Under the pieces are notes generated by a model. The model was not told where the DNA came from, did not search any database, and saw only the letters and a program-made list of their open reading frames with translations. This document shows, piece after piece, positions 9,760 to 18,360 of a DNA stretch of 64,000 bases. The translations under genes and the position numbers were made by a program. Numbering within the stretch: position 1 is the first letter of the stretch; every line of letters begins with the position of its first letter. This DNA is from Anaerolineae bacterium. GTDB lineage: Bacteria > Chloroflexota > Anaerolineae > Aggregatilineales > UBA2796. The DNA is taken from positions 124,001-188,000 of the forward strand of contig JAHBVJ010000004.1 in NCBI GenBank assembly GCA_019637615.1, read 5' to 3'.

Positions 9760-10926
9760 TCAGTGTCTGCGAATCGCCTCTTCGAAAACGCCTATCGTCT
9801 GCGCGGCAATGCGATCCCACGAAAACGACAGCGATAATTCACGGGCTTGGACGCCTAATTTTGTGCGCAAAGCTGGATCAGCCGCCAAGTCGCGGATGGC
9901 AGCGGTCAATTGCGCGGCATCAGGTTGAATCAGACGTACCTGTTCGCCGTCGCGTAGTTCTGGCAGCGCAATTTGCGGCTGTGTGGTGATGATCGCGCAG
10001 CCGTGCGTCAAACCCGCCATAAAGCTGCCACGACGGTACGAAACGCCATCACGATAGGGCAAGAGCAGCATATCACAGGCGTGCAAATTGGCACTGACCA
10101 GCGGATTATCCACGAAGCCTGTCCAATGGACGCGCGAATCGAGGTTCAACGTGCGAATCAGCGCTTGGACTTCGCGGACTTGCGTGGCATTGCTGGCATC
10201 GCTGCTGCCCACATTGCCGCCGATCATCAGCAAATGGAGATCAAGCCCCTGTTGAACCGCGCCAGCTACGCCGTTCAAGAGAATATCGATGCCCTTGCTG
10301 ACGTTCAAAAAGCCGAAATAGCCCGCGAGAATGGCATCCGGCGGGATACCTAGCTGCGCTCGCCACGTCGCGCGATCATAATCGAGTGGTGGCTGGTCAG
10401 AGATGTTGGAACCGATGGGAATCGTATGCAACGATGGGATGTCTGGCGCTGACCGCAACTGCTGCGCATCCTGACGGTTGGTGACGATCACCGCGTTCGA
10501 GGTCTGCGCGACGTATAACAGCGCTTGTTGGCGCAGCGATCCCGCTTTGGGGAACAGATACGGCACCAGCAGGTCGTGATAAGTGGTGACGACAGGATAG
10601 CGACGCAGCAGCCTCGGCAGCAGGTGGATCATCTGCGACATTTTGAAGGCGGCGGCCTCGTACTGGATGTTGATCACATCGGGGCGCTGCTCGGCTACCC
10701 ACTGCTGGATCGTGCCGAAGGTAGCGGCGTTCCAACTGCGGATCGACGCGTTGAGTTGAATGCGTTGATCGCTGTGCGCCGAAACCGTAGTGGATGGATC
10801 GGGGCGGCTGGTCAACACGCTGATCGCGTGCCCCTGATCCGCCAGCGCGACCGCCAATTCGCGGCTGAAATCGCCCACGCCGCCTTGCATGGGCGGATAT
10901 TCGCCCGTGATGATACTGATGCGCAT
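9760..10926 (-). CDS. Glycosyltransferase family 4 protein
   Basis: A GT-B glycosyltransferase of 389 residues. It begins MRISIITGEYPPMQGGVGDFSR, a classic GT4 start with the acceptor-side Gly-rich loop. Later it has FGFLNVSKGID, and in the donor domain LLPYRDGVSYRRGSFMAGL, a variant of the EX7E region. The start at 10926 is the only sensible one, because an earlier in-frame start would lie inside the upstream transglutaminase gene, which ends at 10932. The five-base gap suggests the two are co-transcribed, linking surface glycan synthesis with an envelope transglutaminase. Confidence 0.88.
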   Translation of the reverse strand: MRISIITGEYPPMQGGVGDFSRELAVALADQGHAISVLTSRPDPSTTVSAHSDQRIQLNASIRSWNAATFGTIQQWVAEQRPDVINIQYEAAAFKMSQMIHLLPRLLRRYPVVTTYHDLLVPYLFPKAGSLRQQALLYVAQTSNAVIVTNRQDAQQLRSAPDIPSLHTIPIGSNISDQPPLDYDRATWRAQLGIPPDAILAGYFGFLNVSKGIDILLNGVAGAVQQGLDLHLLMIGGNVGSSDASNATQVREVQALIRTLNLDSRVHWTGFVDNPLVSANLHACDMLLLPYRDGVSYRRGSFMAGLTHGCAIITTQPQIALPELRDGEQVRLIQPDAAQLTAAIRDLAADPALRTKLGVQARELSLSFSWDRIAAQTIGVFEEAIRRH

Positions 10927-10931
10927 AGTGG

Positions 10932-13406
10932 TTATTGCTTCTTTTCGCGGCGCAACCAACGCGGGATCAAGCTCCGCAGTTTGCTGAAGACAAAGGTGCG
11001 GCGCGCCTTTCGCCATGCTTGCAGTGCTTGCCGTTCATCTTCGGCGCGGAGGCCACGCGGTGGCGAGTAGCGCTCGACAATGTAGTTGTCGGTGATCTTC
11101 ATAACGGGCTGCGTACTCGGCGGCACATCTCGCGCAATGCGGCGACCCTGTTCGAGCGGCGTTTGGGCACCATGCAGTGGCACCTTCAACCAGTTGGCGT
11201 AGATACGTAGACGGGCATAGGCACGACCAATCGGGGACAGCTTGTCCAAGCCGCGATACTCAACCCACCACAGCGCCCCTACGCCAACGAACGACAACAG
11301 CGCCAACAATCCACCGACGATGAACAGGACGTTGAAAATATTCTGCGCGGCGGGCGGTACTTCCAAGAACGACAGCGGCGAGAGCGGCGTCGGCGTCAGG
11401 GTTGGCGTGGGTGAGGGCGGCACCAGTGGCGTTGGCGACGGTGTAGCCGTGAATGTCACTTCCAATTCTGGCGGCACGGTCGGAGTCGCAGTCGGCAGCC
11501 CCGCCCCTTCGGTCGGTGCAACCGTTGGTGTGAGCGTTGGCGGCTCGGTCGGCGTGGGAGTTAGGGTTGGCGTCGTCACCTGCGGATCGGCACGGTCGAG
11601 GCTTTGCTGCGCGGAAGTCGGTTCGAACTCTACCCAACCGATGCTCGGAAAGTACACTTCGACCCACGTATGCGCGTCGCGCTCTTGGACGAGGTACAAC
11701 TGCTGGTTAGAGGTGAAGGCGCCCTCCGCAAAGCCTGCCGCCATCCGCGCTGGAATGTCGATCATCCGCAGCATCATGACCATCGCGGAAGCATAATATG
11801 TGCAATATCCTTGGCGCGAGTTAAACAACGTCCACTCGATCAGTTCCGTACCCGGCGGTGGTTGCGCAGGTGTCTCCCGATATTCGATGTTAGCCCGTAA
11901 CCAACGCTCTATCGCCTTCGCTTTGTCGTAAGGCGTGACCGCCCCTGCTTCGTTCACAATCTGTTGCGCCAAATCGCGTATACGCAGCGAGAGTACAGGC
12001 GGCACCTGTAAATTACGTTGCTTGACCCACACCGGATACGCCAAACTGGCCGTATTGCGCAACGTGGGCGCATCCGCCGTTACCACCGACGAGACCACGT
12101 TATAGGTATCGCCTTTGCGTAATGCTTCTTGCGGACGAATTACCGAGGGATCGTAGGCACCACCGCCAACACGATCAAAATCGACGGTGACGGGCATGAA
12201 CGCAGTAGTGATCTGTGGCGCGGCATACAGCAATTTGGTCGAAGCTAGAATCGAAAAGTGCTGAGTGATCTCTTCATGTACCGTGGGCGCATTGTCGGCG
12301 TAAGTCACGCCCCATCCACTCGGACGTGGTTCCGTCTGCGTACGGGGTGATGTCCACTCGCCGTTGACATAGGTATCAAATACGCGGGATTTCCAGTAAT
12401 AACGGGCGATAGGAGGCGCACTGACACCCATCACCAACTGATCGCCTAATTGGATCGCACCGCCGAGTTTGAGCGTGTCGCCGCCGTAGTAGTCTGCCGT
12501 CGCCACGCCCTGATTATCCAACGAACTGAACAGCTTATTGAGCAGCTCGACCAACTGATCCATATTGCGGTTGTTGATGAAATTCTGAAAACGTTGGGCA
12601 TTATCATCGGCGTTGCCTGTCGGCAGTAGCCACGCAATCACCAGCAGGACGATGCCCAACAACGCACCCGCCCGAAAGAACCAATCGCGCAGATTGGCGG
12701 TGAAAGCGACCCGATTGGCGTACCAGTCGAACTCGCGCGCCTCGATATGTGAACGCACGATCAGCAGTAAGCTTAGAAATAGATAAATAATCAGGTAGCC
12801 ATCGATAGCCACTGTCTGCGCGTTGTAGAAGCTGTTGAGGATCAGCACGATCCCCGGCGGCAGGATCGCACGCCAGACGCGATCAATACGGAACGTATGC
12901 CACGCCGTGTTATGCCCCAAAAACCACACCAGAATCGAGAGGAACAGGATCAGCAGATACGGGTCGAGGCCGCCCGTGCGATCCAGTCCGCTGCTGACCG
13001 ATCCCACAAACCGCGTGAAAATCTCCCGAATCCGCGTCACCACGTCACCGGGGGCGGAAAAGAACTGCACCGCCACAATCGTGCCGACCGCATAAACGGC
13101 GCTCAACAGGAGTGCCATCAATTCTGAATAGTGGCTGCGGGAGAGGAGAAACCCAAAAATAACTGACAGCAACGCAATCGGGATCAGTTGACCGAGTTGT
13201 ATTTGCCAGCCATTCACGCCCGGATCAACGATGTTGAGCGAAGCGTTGAAAGCCAACACCGGAATCAACATGATCAGGCAGGTGATAATCAGCGTCGAAA
13301 AATCGCCCCGCGCGAACATGGTACGTAGCGAGTTTCGCCAGCGCCGCCACCGTGCGCCGAAAATAGATGAAAAGGACGAATTGGCACGCTTACTAGTCAC
13401 TGTCAT
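10932..13406 (-). CDS. TgpA-type membrane transglutaminase
   Basis: This 824-residue integral membrane protein has six or so N-terminal transmembrane segments, then a large extracytoplasmic transglutaminase domain. Cys535 lies in QGYCTYYASAMVMMLR, and the His in RDAHTWVEVYFP. The third catalytic position reads WVEFEPT, with Glu where most relatives have Asp. After a Thr/Pro-rich spacer comes one more membrane helix near residue 695 and a cytoplasmic tail of about 110 residues resembling DUF4129. The ATG is preceded by AGAGG. In other bacteria tgpA often sits with a MoxR ATPase and a DUF58 protein; neither is present here. Confidence 0.88.
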   Translation of the reverse strand: MTVTSKRANSSFSSIFGARWRRWRNSLRTMFARGDFSTLIITCLIMLIPVLAFNASLNIVDPGVNGWQIQLGQLIPIALLSVIFGFLLSRSHYSELMALLLSAVYAVGTIVAVQFFSAPGDVVTRIREIFTRFVGSVSSGLDRTGGLDPYLLILFLSILVWFLGHNTAWHTFRIDRVWRAILPPGIVLILNSFYNAQTVAIDGYLIIYLFLSLLLIVRSHIEAREFDWYANRVAFTANLRDWFFRAGALLGIVLLVIAWLLPTGNADDNAQRFQNFINNRNMDQLVELLNKLFSSLDNQGVATADYYGGDTLKLGGAIQLGDQLVMGVSAPPIARYYWKSRVFDTYVNGEWTSPRTQTEPRPSGWGVTYADNAPTVHEEITQHFSILASTKLLYAAPQITTAFMPVTVDFDRVGGGAYDPSVIRPQEALRKGDTYNVVSSVVTADAPTLRNTASLAYPVWVKQRNLQVPPVLSLRIRDLAQQIVNEAGAVTPYDKAKAIERWLRANIEYRETPAQPPPGTELIEWTLFNSRQGYCTYYASAMVMMLRMIDIPARMAAGFAEGAFTSNQQLYLVQERDAHTWVEVYFPSIGWVEFEPTSAQQSLDRADPQVTTPTLTPTPTEPPTLTPTVAPTEGAGLPTATPTVPPELEVTFTATPSPTPLVPPSPTPTLTPTPLSPLSFLEVPPAAQNIFNVLFIVGGLLALLSFVGVGALWWVEYRGLDKLSPIGRAYARLRIYANWLKVPLHGAQTPLEQGRRIARDVPPSTQPVMKITDNYIVERYSPPRGLRAEDERQALQAWRKARRTFVFSKLRSLIPRWLRREKKQ

Positions 13407-13456
13407 GGGTAAACCTCTGAACGTAGTCTACTGTTCGATTTGCCCAAGCGCAATAG

Positions 13457-13489
13457 TTGTGCGTTATGCCTCACGATTCTATAATCGTG
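13457..13489 (+). promoter_or_regulatory. Sigma70-type promoter with overlapping palindrome
   Basis: TTGTGC (13457-13462) and TATAAT (13480-13485) are 17 bases apart, a near-ideal housekeeping promoter about 75 bases upstream of the BMP-family gene. A perfect 7-base inverted repeat, CACGATT ctat AATCGTG (13472-13489), covers the -10 box. That placement is typical of a repressor operator. The regulator is unknown. Confidence 0.6.
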
Positions 13490-13561
13490 GCGCACATCAA
13501 CCACAGGGTAATGAGCGATCAGTGGTTGGTTATCGATTAGTTCCTTTGAAGGAGAAACTAA

Positions 13562-14638
13562 ATGATTATGAAACGTATCGCGATCGTTGCGCTGGCGAGT
13601 TTACTCGCACTCGGCGCAACAGCAGGCATCAACACCCACTCTGTGAAAGCTCAAACCGAACTGAAGATCGGTCTCGTCACCGACGTCGGTGAGGTCGATG
13701 ACCGCAGCTTCAATCAGAGCGCATGGGAAGGTGCACAAGCGGCAGCGAAGGCTGCTGGTGGTACCGCCGATTACGTGGAAACCAAAGACCCCGCTGACTA
13801 CGCCAACAACATCGCCCAATTCGCGGACAACGATTACGACATCATCATCACGGTCGGTTTCGCGCTCGGTGAAGCCACGGCTACCGCCGCCAAGAAGTAT
13901 CCTAATATCCACTTCATCGGCGTTGACCAATTCCAAGGCGAAGCGATCACTAACTTGACTGGCTTGATCTTCACCGAAGGCAAAGCTGGCTTCCTCGCTG
14001 GTGTATTAGCCGCCCGCCTGACCAAGAGTGGCACAATTGCCGCCGTACTCGGTACTGACCAAGTCCCGCCCGTCGTGGCCTTCAAGAACGGCTACGAAGC
14101 TGGCGCGAAGTACATCAACCCCGACATCAAGATCCTCTCCACCTATCACCCCGGTGGCTTGGCAGTCGCGTTCGTAGACCCCAAGTGGGGCAGTGACACG
14201 GCGAAGCAGGCGCTCGATCAGGGTGCAGATGTGGTGTTCGGCGCTGGTGGCAAGACTGGCAACGGCGCACTACAGGCTGTTGCCGAGCGTACGACCAAGG
14301 ACAAGCCGCTGTACTGCATCGGCGTTGACACCGACCAGTGGGATACCGTGCCAGAAGCGCAGCCCTGCCTCGTTTCCAGCGCGATGAAGTTGATCACCAA
14401 GGGCGTGGTTGACATCGTCAAGCAGCACACCGATGGCACGATTACGGCTGGTAACTTCGTAGGTGATGTTGGCCTCGCTCCCTTCCATGATTTTGAGTCG
14501 GTTGTACCGGACGAAGTTAAGAAGGAACTGGACAGCGTCAGCGAGAAGCTCCTCAGCGACGAGATCAAGCTGAACGGTGACGGCACGATGGCTGACATGA
14601 GCATGGAAGCCACGCCAGAAGCGACCCCCGCCAGCTAG
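13562..14638 (+). CDS. BMP-family ABC transporter substrate-binding protein
   Basis: A secreted binding protein of the Med/BmpA/PnrA family, which bind purine nucleosides or related compounds for import. The signal peptide ends near VKA-QT at residue 31, with no lipobox Cys, so the mature protein may be free or held by other means. The family motif DVGEVDDRSFNQSAWEG follows at once, and later VGFALGEATATAAKKYP and FIGVDQF. The ATG is preceded by GGAGAAACTAA, and a terminator follows the stop. The usual neighbouring ATPase and permease genes are absent, so its partners must be encoded elsewhere. Transcription is probably controlled at the palindromic promoter upstream. Confidence 0.92.
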   Translation: MIMKRIAIVALASLLALGATAGINTHSVKAQTELKIGLVTDVGEVDDRSFNQSAWEGAQAAAKAAGGTADYVETKDPADYANNIAQFADNDYDIIITVGFALGEATATAAKKYPNIHFIGVDQFQGEAITNLTGLIFTEGKAGFLAGVLAARLTKSGTIAAVLGTDQVPPVVAFKNGYEAGAKYINPDIKILSTYHPGGLAVAFVDPKWGSDTAKQALDQGADVVFGAGGKTGNGALQAVAERTTKDKPLYCIGVDTDQWDTVPEAQPCLVSSAMKLITKGVVDIVKQHTDGTITAGNFVGDVGLAPFHDFESVVPDEVKKELDSVSEKLLSDEIKLNGDGTMADMSMEATPEATPAS

Positions 14639-14666
14639 TTTCAGTTAGCTTTAGGCAGATTTCTGC

Positions 14667-14696
14667 AAGGGCGAGTCGTGCTGACTCGCCCTTTTT
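14667..14696 (+). terminator. Rho-independent terminator after the BMP gene
   Basis: AAGGGCGAGTC and GACTCGCCCTT form an 11-base stem with a GTGCT loop, followed by a T-rich run to 14696. It begins 28 bases after the stop codon. Its last bases overlap the stop of the methyltransferase gene coming from the other side, so it may serve both directions. Confidence 0.85.
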
Positions 14697-15786
14697 AATT
14701 CACATCCCGCAGTTGACCCCGTAGATCGTTCAGCAGAATATTCCGCTTGGTAATTGGATCGATCATGTACCAGTGCAGCCACCCGTTACAAGATGGCGCT
14801 TGGGTCAGCTTTGCCCCCACCGCGTGGATCGAACCAACCAACGCACCACATTGCAGCTTGCCGTTGTCTAAAACGGTGGCAGGCTGATTGGTGACGGTGA
14901 AATACAGCGTTTGACCCGCCGACACTAAGCCCGCTTCTAGCAGCCGCTTGAATGGCACACGCGGTGCTTTGTCGGCGGTCACGGTGAGCGGCAGCAGAGC
15001 TTCTTCCGCCAACGGTTCAACCACCTCGATGCGCTGCTGCGCGGCCTGAATATAGGCCGCCTCTCGCTCGATCCCGATCCACTGACGGTGCAGTTTGCGC
15101 GCCATCGCCGCCGTGGTGCCGGAGCCAAGAAATGGATCGAGGATCACGTCGCCCGGTTGGCTGCTGGCAAGGATGATACGTTCGAGCAGCGCTTCGGGCT
15201 TCTGTGTGGGATGCAGTTTTTTGCCGTCCGCGTCTTTTAGGCGTTCCGCCCCCGAACAGAGCGGGATTTTCCACACACTGCCAAGCTGCTTGGCGTCGTT
15301 AAACTGCTTCATCACCTGATGATTAAAGGTGTAATGGCTGCTTTCATCACGCGCCGCCCAGATCACGAATTCGGCATCATTTTTCAGCCGCTTGCCGCGA
15401 AAGTTCGGCATCGCGTTGGGCTTGTACCAGCACACGGTATTGAGCAACCAGAAACCGAGCGATTGCATCTGACTGCCCACCCGAAAAATGTTGTGGTAGG
15501 TGCCGGATACCCAGATCGTGGCGTTGGCGGACATCACACGGCGTGCCGCGCGCAGCCAACGCTCGGTGAATTGATCGTAGGCGGCGAAATCGGCAAAGTG
15601 ATCCCACGCATCATCAACCGCATCGACCTGCGTCATGTTGGGTCGCCACAGGTCGTTGCGTAGCTGTAAGTTGTAGGGCGGATCGGCAAAGATGAGATCG
15701 ACGGACGCTTCGGGCAGCGACTCCATCATCTCGATACAGTCGCCCACGAGTATTTGATCCAACGGAAGCTCAAGCTGTTGCGGCAT
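14695..15786 (-). CDS. CcrM-like adenine-N6 DNA methyltransferase
   Basis: A beta-class DNA methyltransferase of 363 residues. The catalytic motif DPPY is at 35-38 within FADPPYNLQLRND. The motif order then matches CcrM: VDAVDDAWD, GTYHNIFRVG, NAMPNFRGKR, KLHPTQKPEALL near 190-201, and the AdoMet motif DPFLGSGTT at 217-225. The C-terminal RAMA domain (about 276-360) is also present. Alphaproteobacterial CcrM methylates GANTC. The match extends through the target-recognition region, so the same site is likely, though not proven. No restriction endonuclease gene is adjacent, so this looks like a solitary methyltransferase. No strong ribosome site precedes the ATG. Confidence 0.9.
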   Translation of the reverse strand: MPQQLELPLDQILVGDCIEMMESLPEASVDLIFADPPYNLQLRNDLWRPNMTQVDAVDDAWDHFADFAAYDQFTERWLRAARRVMSANATIWVSGTYHNIFRVGSQMQSLGFWLLNTVCWYKPNAMPNFRGKRLKNDAEFVIWAARDESSHYTFNHQVMKQFNDAKQLGSVWKIPLCSGAERLKDADGKKLHPTQKPEALLERIILASSQPGDVILDPFLGSGTTAAMARKLHRQWIGIEREAAYIQAAQQRIEVVEPLAEEALLPLTVTADKAPRVPFKRLLEAGLVSAGQTLYFTVTNQPATVLDNGKLQCGALVGSIHAVGAKLTQAPSCNGWLHWYMIDPITKRNILLNDLRGQLRDVN

Positions 15787-15837
15787 AAATGCTCAGGTGC
15801 GCTAGGTCGTTACCTAGTTTTACCATGCGCGAGTCGG

Positions 15838-15878
15838 ATTGTCTAGCTGCCCGCACTTGAACGGCACAGCTAGACAAT
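15838..15878 (-). terminator. Hairpin after the M20 peptidase gene
   Basis: ATTGTCTAGCTG and CAGCTAGACAAT make a perfect 12-base stem around a 17-base loop, starting ten bases after the M20 peptidase stop. There is no T run, so termination is inferred from position and stability only. Confidence 0.55.
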
Positions 15879-15887
15879 GCATCGACG

Positions 15888-17030
15888 TTAGAATACCCAC
15901 TCCGCCGCGATGCGATCTAGGAGCGCGGTGCGGAACGGGATCGTGCTGATCACGACCTGTTCATGGGCGGCGTGCGCACCTTCGCCCATCGGGCCGAGGC
16001 CGTCGAGCGTGGGGACGCCGATGGCCGCCGTGATGTTGCCATCACTGCCGCCGCCGCTGCCTTCTTCCGGCAGATCGAAGCCCAATTTGGCGGCAAGCTG
16101 CTTGGCTTGGTTATAGGAGCGATCCATCGTCGCATCGCGTTCCATTGGCGGGCGGGCGTTGCTCTGCGAGACGCTAATCTGCGCACCAGCCAAGACGGGC
16201 GTCAGCGCTTGCATGGCGCTGTTAACGCGGTCGGCTTCGGCTTTGGTCTTGAAGCGCACATCGACCTGCGCCGTGGCTTCGGCGGGGATCACGTTGAAAG
16301 CCGTGCCGCCATGCACCACCGTAACCGAGACCGAGGTGCCTTTGTCCAGCGCGTTGACCTCGGTGATGCGCAAGGTTTGATGCGCCAGTTCGACTACCGC
16401 GTTGATGCCTTTTTCCGGCGCATTGCCCGCGTGAGACGATTTGCCCTTGACGCTGACGTTATAGGTCGCGATGCCTTTGCGCCACGTCTTGAGGCCGTTG
16501 TTAGTGGCGGCGAACTCCATCACGAGGCAGAGGCCAACCTGCTTGGCGGTTTCTTCAATGAGCGTCCACGAATTGTTGCTACCCGTTTCTTCATCACTGG
16601 TGAACAGCGCCCAGATCGGACGGTCGGGGAATTCGCCGCGATCTTGCAGCCCTTTGAGCGCCGAAAGGACACAGGCAATGCTGCCTTTCATATCCCACGT
16701 GCCGGGGCCGATCAGACGGTCGCCTTCGACGTGTACGGGACGCTGCGCCAAGGTGCCAACGGGCCACACCGTATCCATGTGCATCATGAACAGGATGGGT
16801 GTGCCGGGACGGTCGGCGTTCCACTTGGCGAGCAAAATATCACCGACCTGTTCGCGGGCAAAGCGTTGCACCTGCGCCTTGAGGGTGTTGGTCAAATAGC
16901 CCTCGATGTAGTTCGCCAGTTCATCGACATGAATTTTGCTGGAAGTAGGCGTCTCAAAATTTGCCAGCGTCGTCGTCAGGGCCACGATGTCATTCACGCG
17001 GTCGGCATAGTATTGCACGAGATCAGTCAC
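15888..17030 (-). CDS. M20-family metallopeptidase (carboxypeptidase G2/ArgE type)
   Basis: A zinc peptidase of 380 residues, nearest in form to glutamate carboxypeptidase and acetylornithine deacetylase-like enzymes. Metal-site motifs are in place: HMDT (His84, Asp86), DMKGS (Asp113), DEETGS (general base Glu147 and metal ligand Glu148), VMEF (Glu172), and a C-terminal AHAAHEQ. The lid domain sits between, with a KGKSSHAGNAPEKGINAV segment. The start is GTG at 17030 because GGAGG is placed seven bases before it; the longer ATG start at 17093 has no such site. No signal peptide, so cytoplasmic. The substrate is not predictable. Confidence 0.9.
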   Translation of the reverse strand: MTDLVQYYADRVNDIVALTTTLANFETPTSSKIHVDELANYIEGYLTNTLKAQVQRFAREQVGDILLAKWNADRPGTPILFMMHMDTVWPVGTLAQRPVHVEGDRLIGPGTWDMKGSIACVLSALKGLQDRGEFPDRPIWALFTSDEETGSNNSWTLIEETAKQVGLCLVMEFAATNNGLKTWRKGIATYNVSVKGKSSHAGNAPEKGINAVVELAHQTLRITEVNALDKGTSVSVTVVHGGTAFNVIPAEATAQVDVRFKTKAEADRVNSAMQALTPVLAGAQISVSQSNARPPMERDATMDRSYNQAKQLAAKLGFDLPEEGSGGGSDGNITAAIGVPTLDGLGPMGEGAHAAHEQVVISTIPFRTALLDRIAAEWVF

Positions 17031-17157
17031 GAAAAATCCTCCACTTTTGCTTGGGTGAATCCGTAGTCGGTTAAACAGGTAACCGGAGATCATATCCCAA
17101 GCGCCCCAACCTGCAATGGATTGGCGACCAATTGCAGGCTGAAGACCGTATGCAGCA

Positions 17158-18054
17158 TTAATGCGGCGTGGCGGTGATCACCCACGGCGTGTTGGTGATG
17201 ATGATCGGGAAGGCAGTCGGCGCGGTGGTTCCCGTTGCTATCGGCGCGGTAGTCGGGACGCCCGCGCCCGCTAGCACAATCGGGATGCTGGCTTGCTGCG
17301 AGATATTGCCGCTGCGGTTGAGCGTGTAGGCCACGATATAAGCATCCGTGCGGGCGGCAGGCTGCGCGATGGTGATCGCCACCTGCCACGGGCCAATGGT
17401 GCCGACGGCGCTCTGGATCGTAGCGACGCCATTTGCCAACACCTGCTGCGATCCATTGATGATCTGCACGTTGACGATGTTGTCGTAAGTCGCGCCGCTG
17501 CCCGTGACGGTGATCTGCGTGCCCGCGTGGACGGAACCAATCGCAGGCGCAGTGATGAAGAAGTTCGTGACCTGTTCGCCGCCACTGGAACTGCTTTGTG
17601 TCGGCGTCGGGAGGCGTGTCCCCACACCAGCCGTGGTCGTGTTGGCGGTGGCGAGGAAGACGGCACTGGCCTTCGTGAGCGCATCAGGCGTCTGGACGGT
17701 CAGGGTGAGCGAGATCGTTTTGTTGAGCGCTACCGTGCCGATCTGGGCGGGCAAGCTGATGGCGAATTTGAGGATGCCGCCTTCCGCGATGGTCAAATCT
17801 TTGGCGAGGGTGGTTGGCGTGCCACCATCCGGCGTGACCAGCAAATTCACCTTGGCTCCCGCCGTAAAGCCCGCCACACCGAGCGTGATCACCGTACCGG
17901 GTGGCCCGCTGACCGGATCAAGCCCCAAGACAGGCACTTGCAACGCGGGCTGCGGCGGCGCGGAAGTCGGGACGGCTTCGCTGCCGAGGCTACACGCCAT
18001 TACACTCAACGCAAGCATCGTCAGCAGTAGTGAAAAATGGCGAACAGCACGCAT
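17158..18054 (-). CDS. Lipoprotein with IPT/TIG-like immunoglobulin-type repeats
   Basis: A predicted secreted lipoprotein of 298 residues. The signal peptide ends in a lipobox, LSVMACS, with the lipidated Cys near residue 21. Two Ig-like segments follow: LDPVSGPPGTVITLGVAGFTAG resembles an IPT/TIG domain, and FITAPAIGSVHAGTQITV a second. Thr/Pro linkers separate them and close the C-terminus. The start at 18054 is set by AGGAG eight bases upstream. The frame remains open upstream for another 2.3 kb antisense to the ThrB-like gene, but that part does not belong to the lipoprotein. Its function is unknown. Confidence 0.8.
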   Translation of the reverse strand: MRAVRHFSLLLTMLALSVMACSLGSEAVPTSAPPQPALQVPVLGLDPVSGPPGTVITLGVAGFTAGAKVNLLVTPDGGTPTTLAKDLTIAEGGILKFAISLPAQIGTVALNKTISLTLTVQTPDALTKASAVFLATANTTTAGVGTRLPTPTQSSSSGGEQVTNFFITAPAIGSVHAGTQITVTGSGATYDNIVNVQIINGSQQVLANGVATIQSAVGTIGPWQVAITIAQPAARTDAYIVAYTLNRSGNISQQASIPIVLAGAGVPTTAPIATGTTAPTAFPIIITNTPWVITATPH

Positions 18055-18071
18055 CGCAACGCTCCTCGAAA

Positions 18072-18104
18072 AAGTGCTTAGTCCTAAGTGCTGAGTGCTA
18101 AGTC
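18072..18104 (+). repeat. AGTGCYR heptamer repeat cluster 1
   Basis: Degenerate tandem copies of a seven-base unit (AGTGCTT, AGTGCTG, AGTGCTA) lie in the 5' leader of the lipoprotein gene, just upstream of its ribosome site. Two further clusters occur at 19332-19407 and 19821-19848. Confidence 0.75.
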
Positions 18105-18159
18105 CATGCGGTTGCATGGCGATGGACAGGCAGGGGAAGCACCAGACCCTACGCTTATA

Positions 18160-18229
18160 GTACCACGAAGACCCTAACAGGGGTCTCAATAGCTGCCGAA
18201 GTAGCCACAGCGTGGTATTCTTATGGTAC
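18160..18229 (+). promoter_or_regulatory. Structured leader, possible three-way junction upstream of the ThrB-like gene
   Basis: The outer stem TACCACG/CGTGGTA (18161-18167 with 18211-18217) encloses two hairpins: AGACCC/GGGTCT (18169-18186) and GCTGC-CGAA-GTAGC (18192-18205). GTACCA at 18160-18165 could instead pair with TGGTAC at 18224-18229, giving a mutually exclusive fold. One pair is G-U on the plus strand but would be A-C on the minus strand, which favours a plus-strand RNA. The ThrB-like start is 130 bases further on. The stems are seen directly; a riboswitch-like role is inference. Confidence 0.4.
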
Positions 18230-18360
18230 AAGTGATCTACACATGATGAACGCTGACGAGCGACAGTATGCAATCTCCAAACGTATGTCTTGATCCGATG
18301 CGACGACCCCTGATGGTTGTGATCGCGCACAACTCTCCCCGATCTAGCGAGGTGCGGTAA

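Noticed and set aside
18072..18104. Iterons or a replication origin from the heptamer repeats
   Set aside because: No dnaA or rep gene nearby and no DnaA-box consensus; the clusters are dispersed and degenerate.
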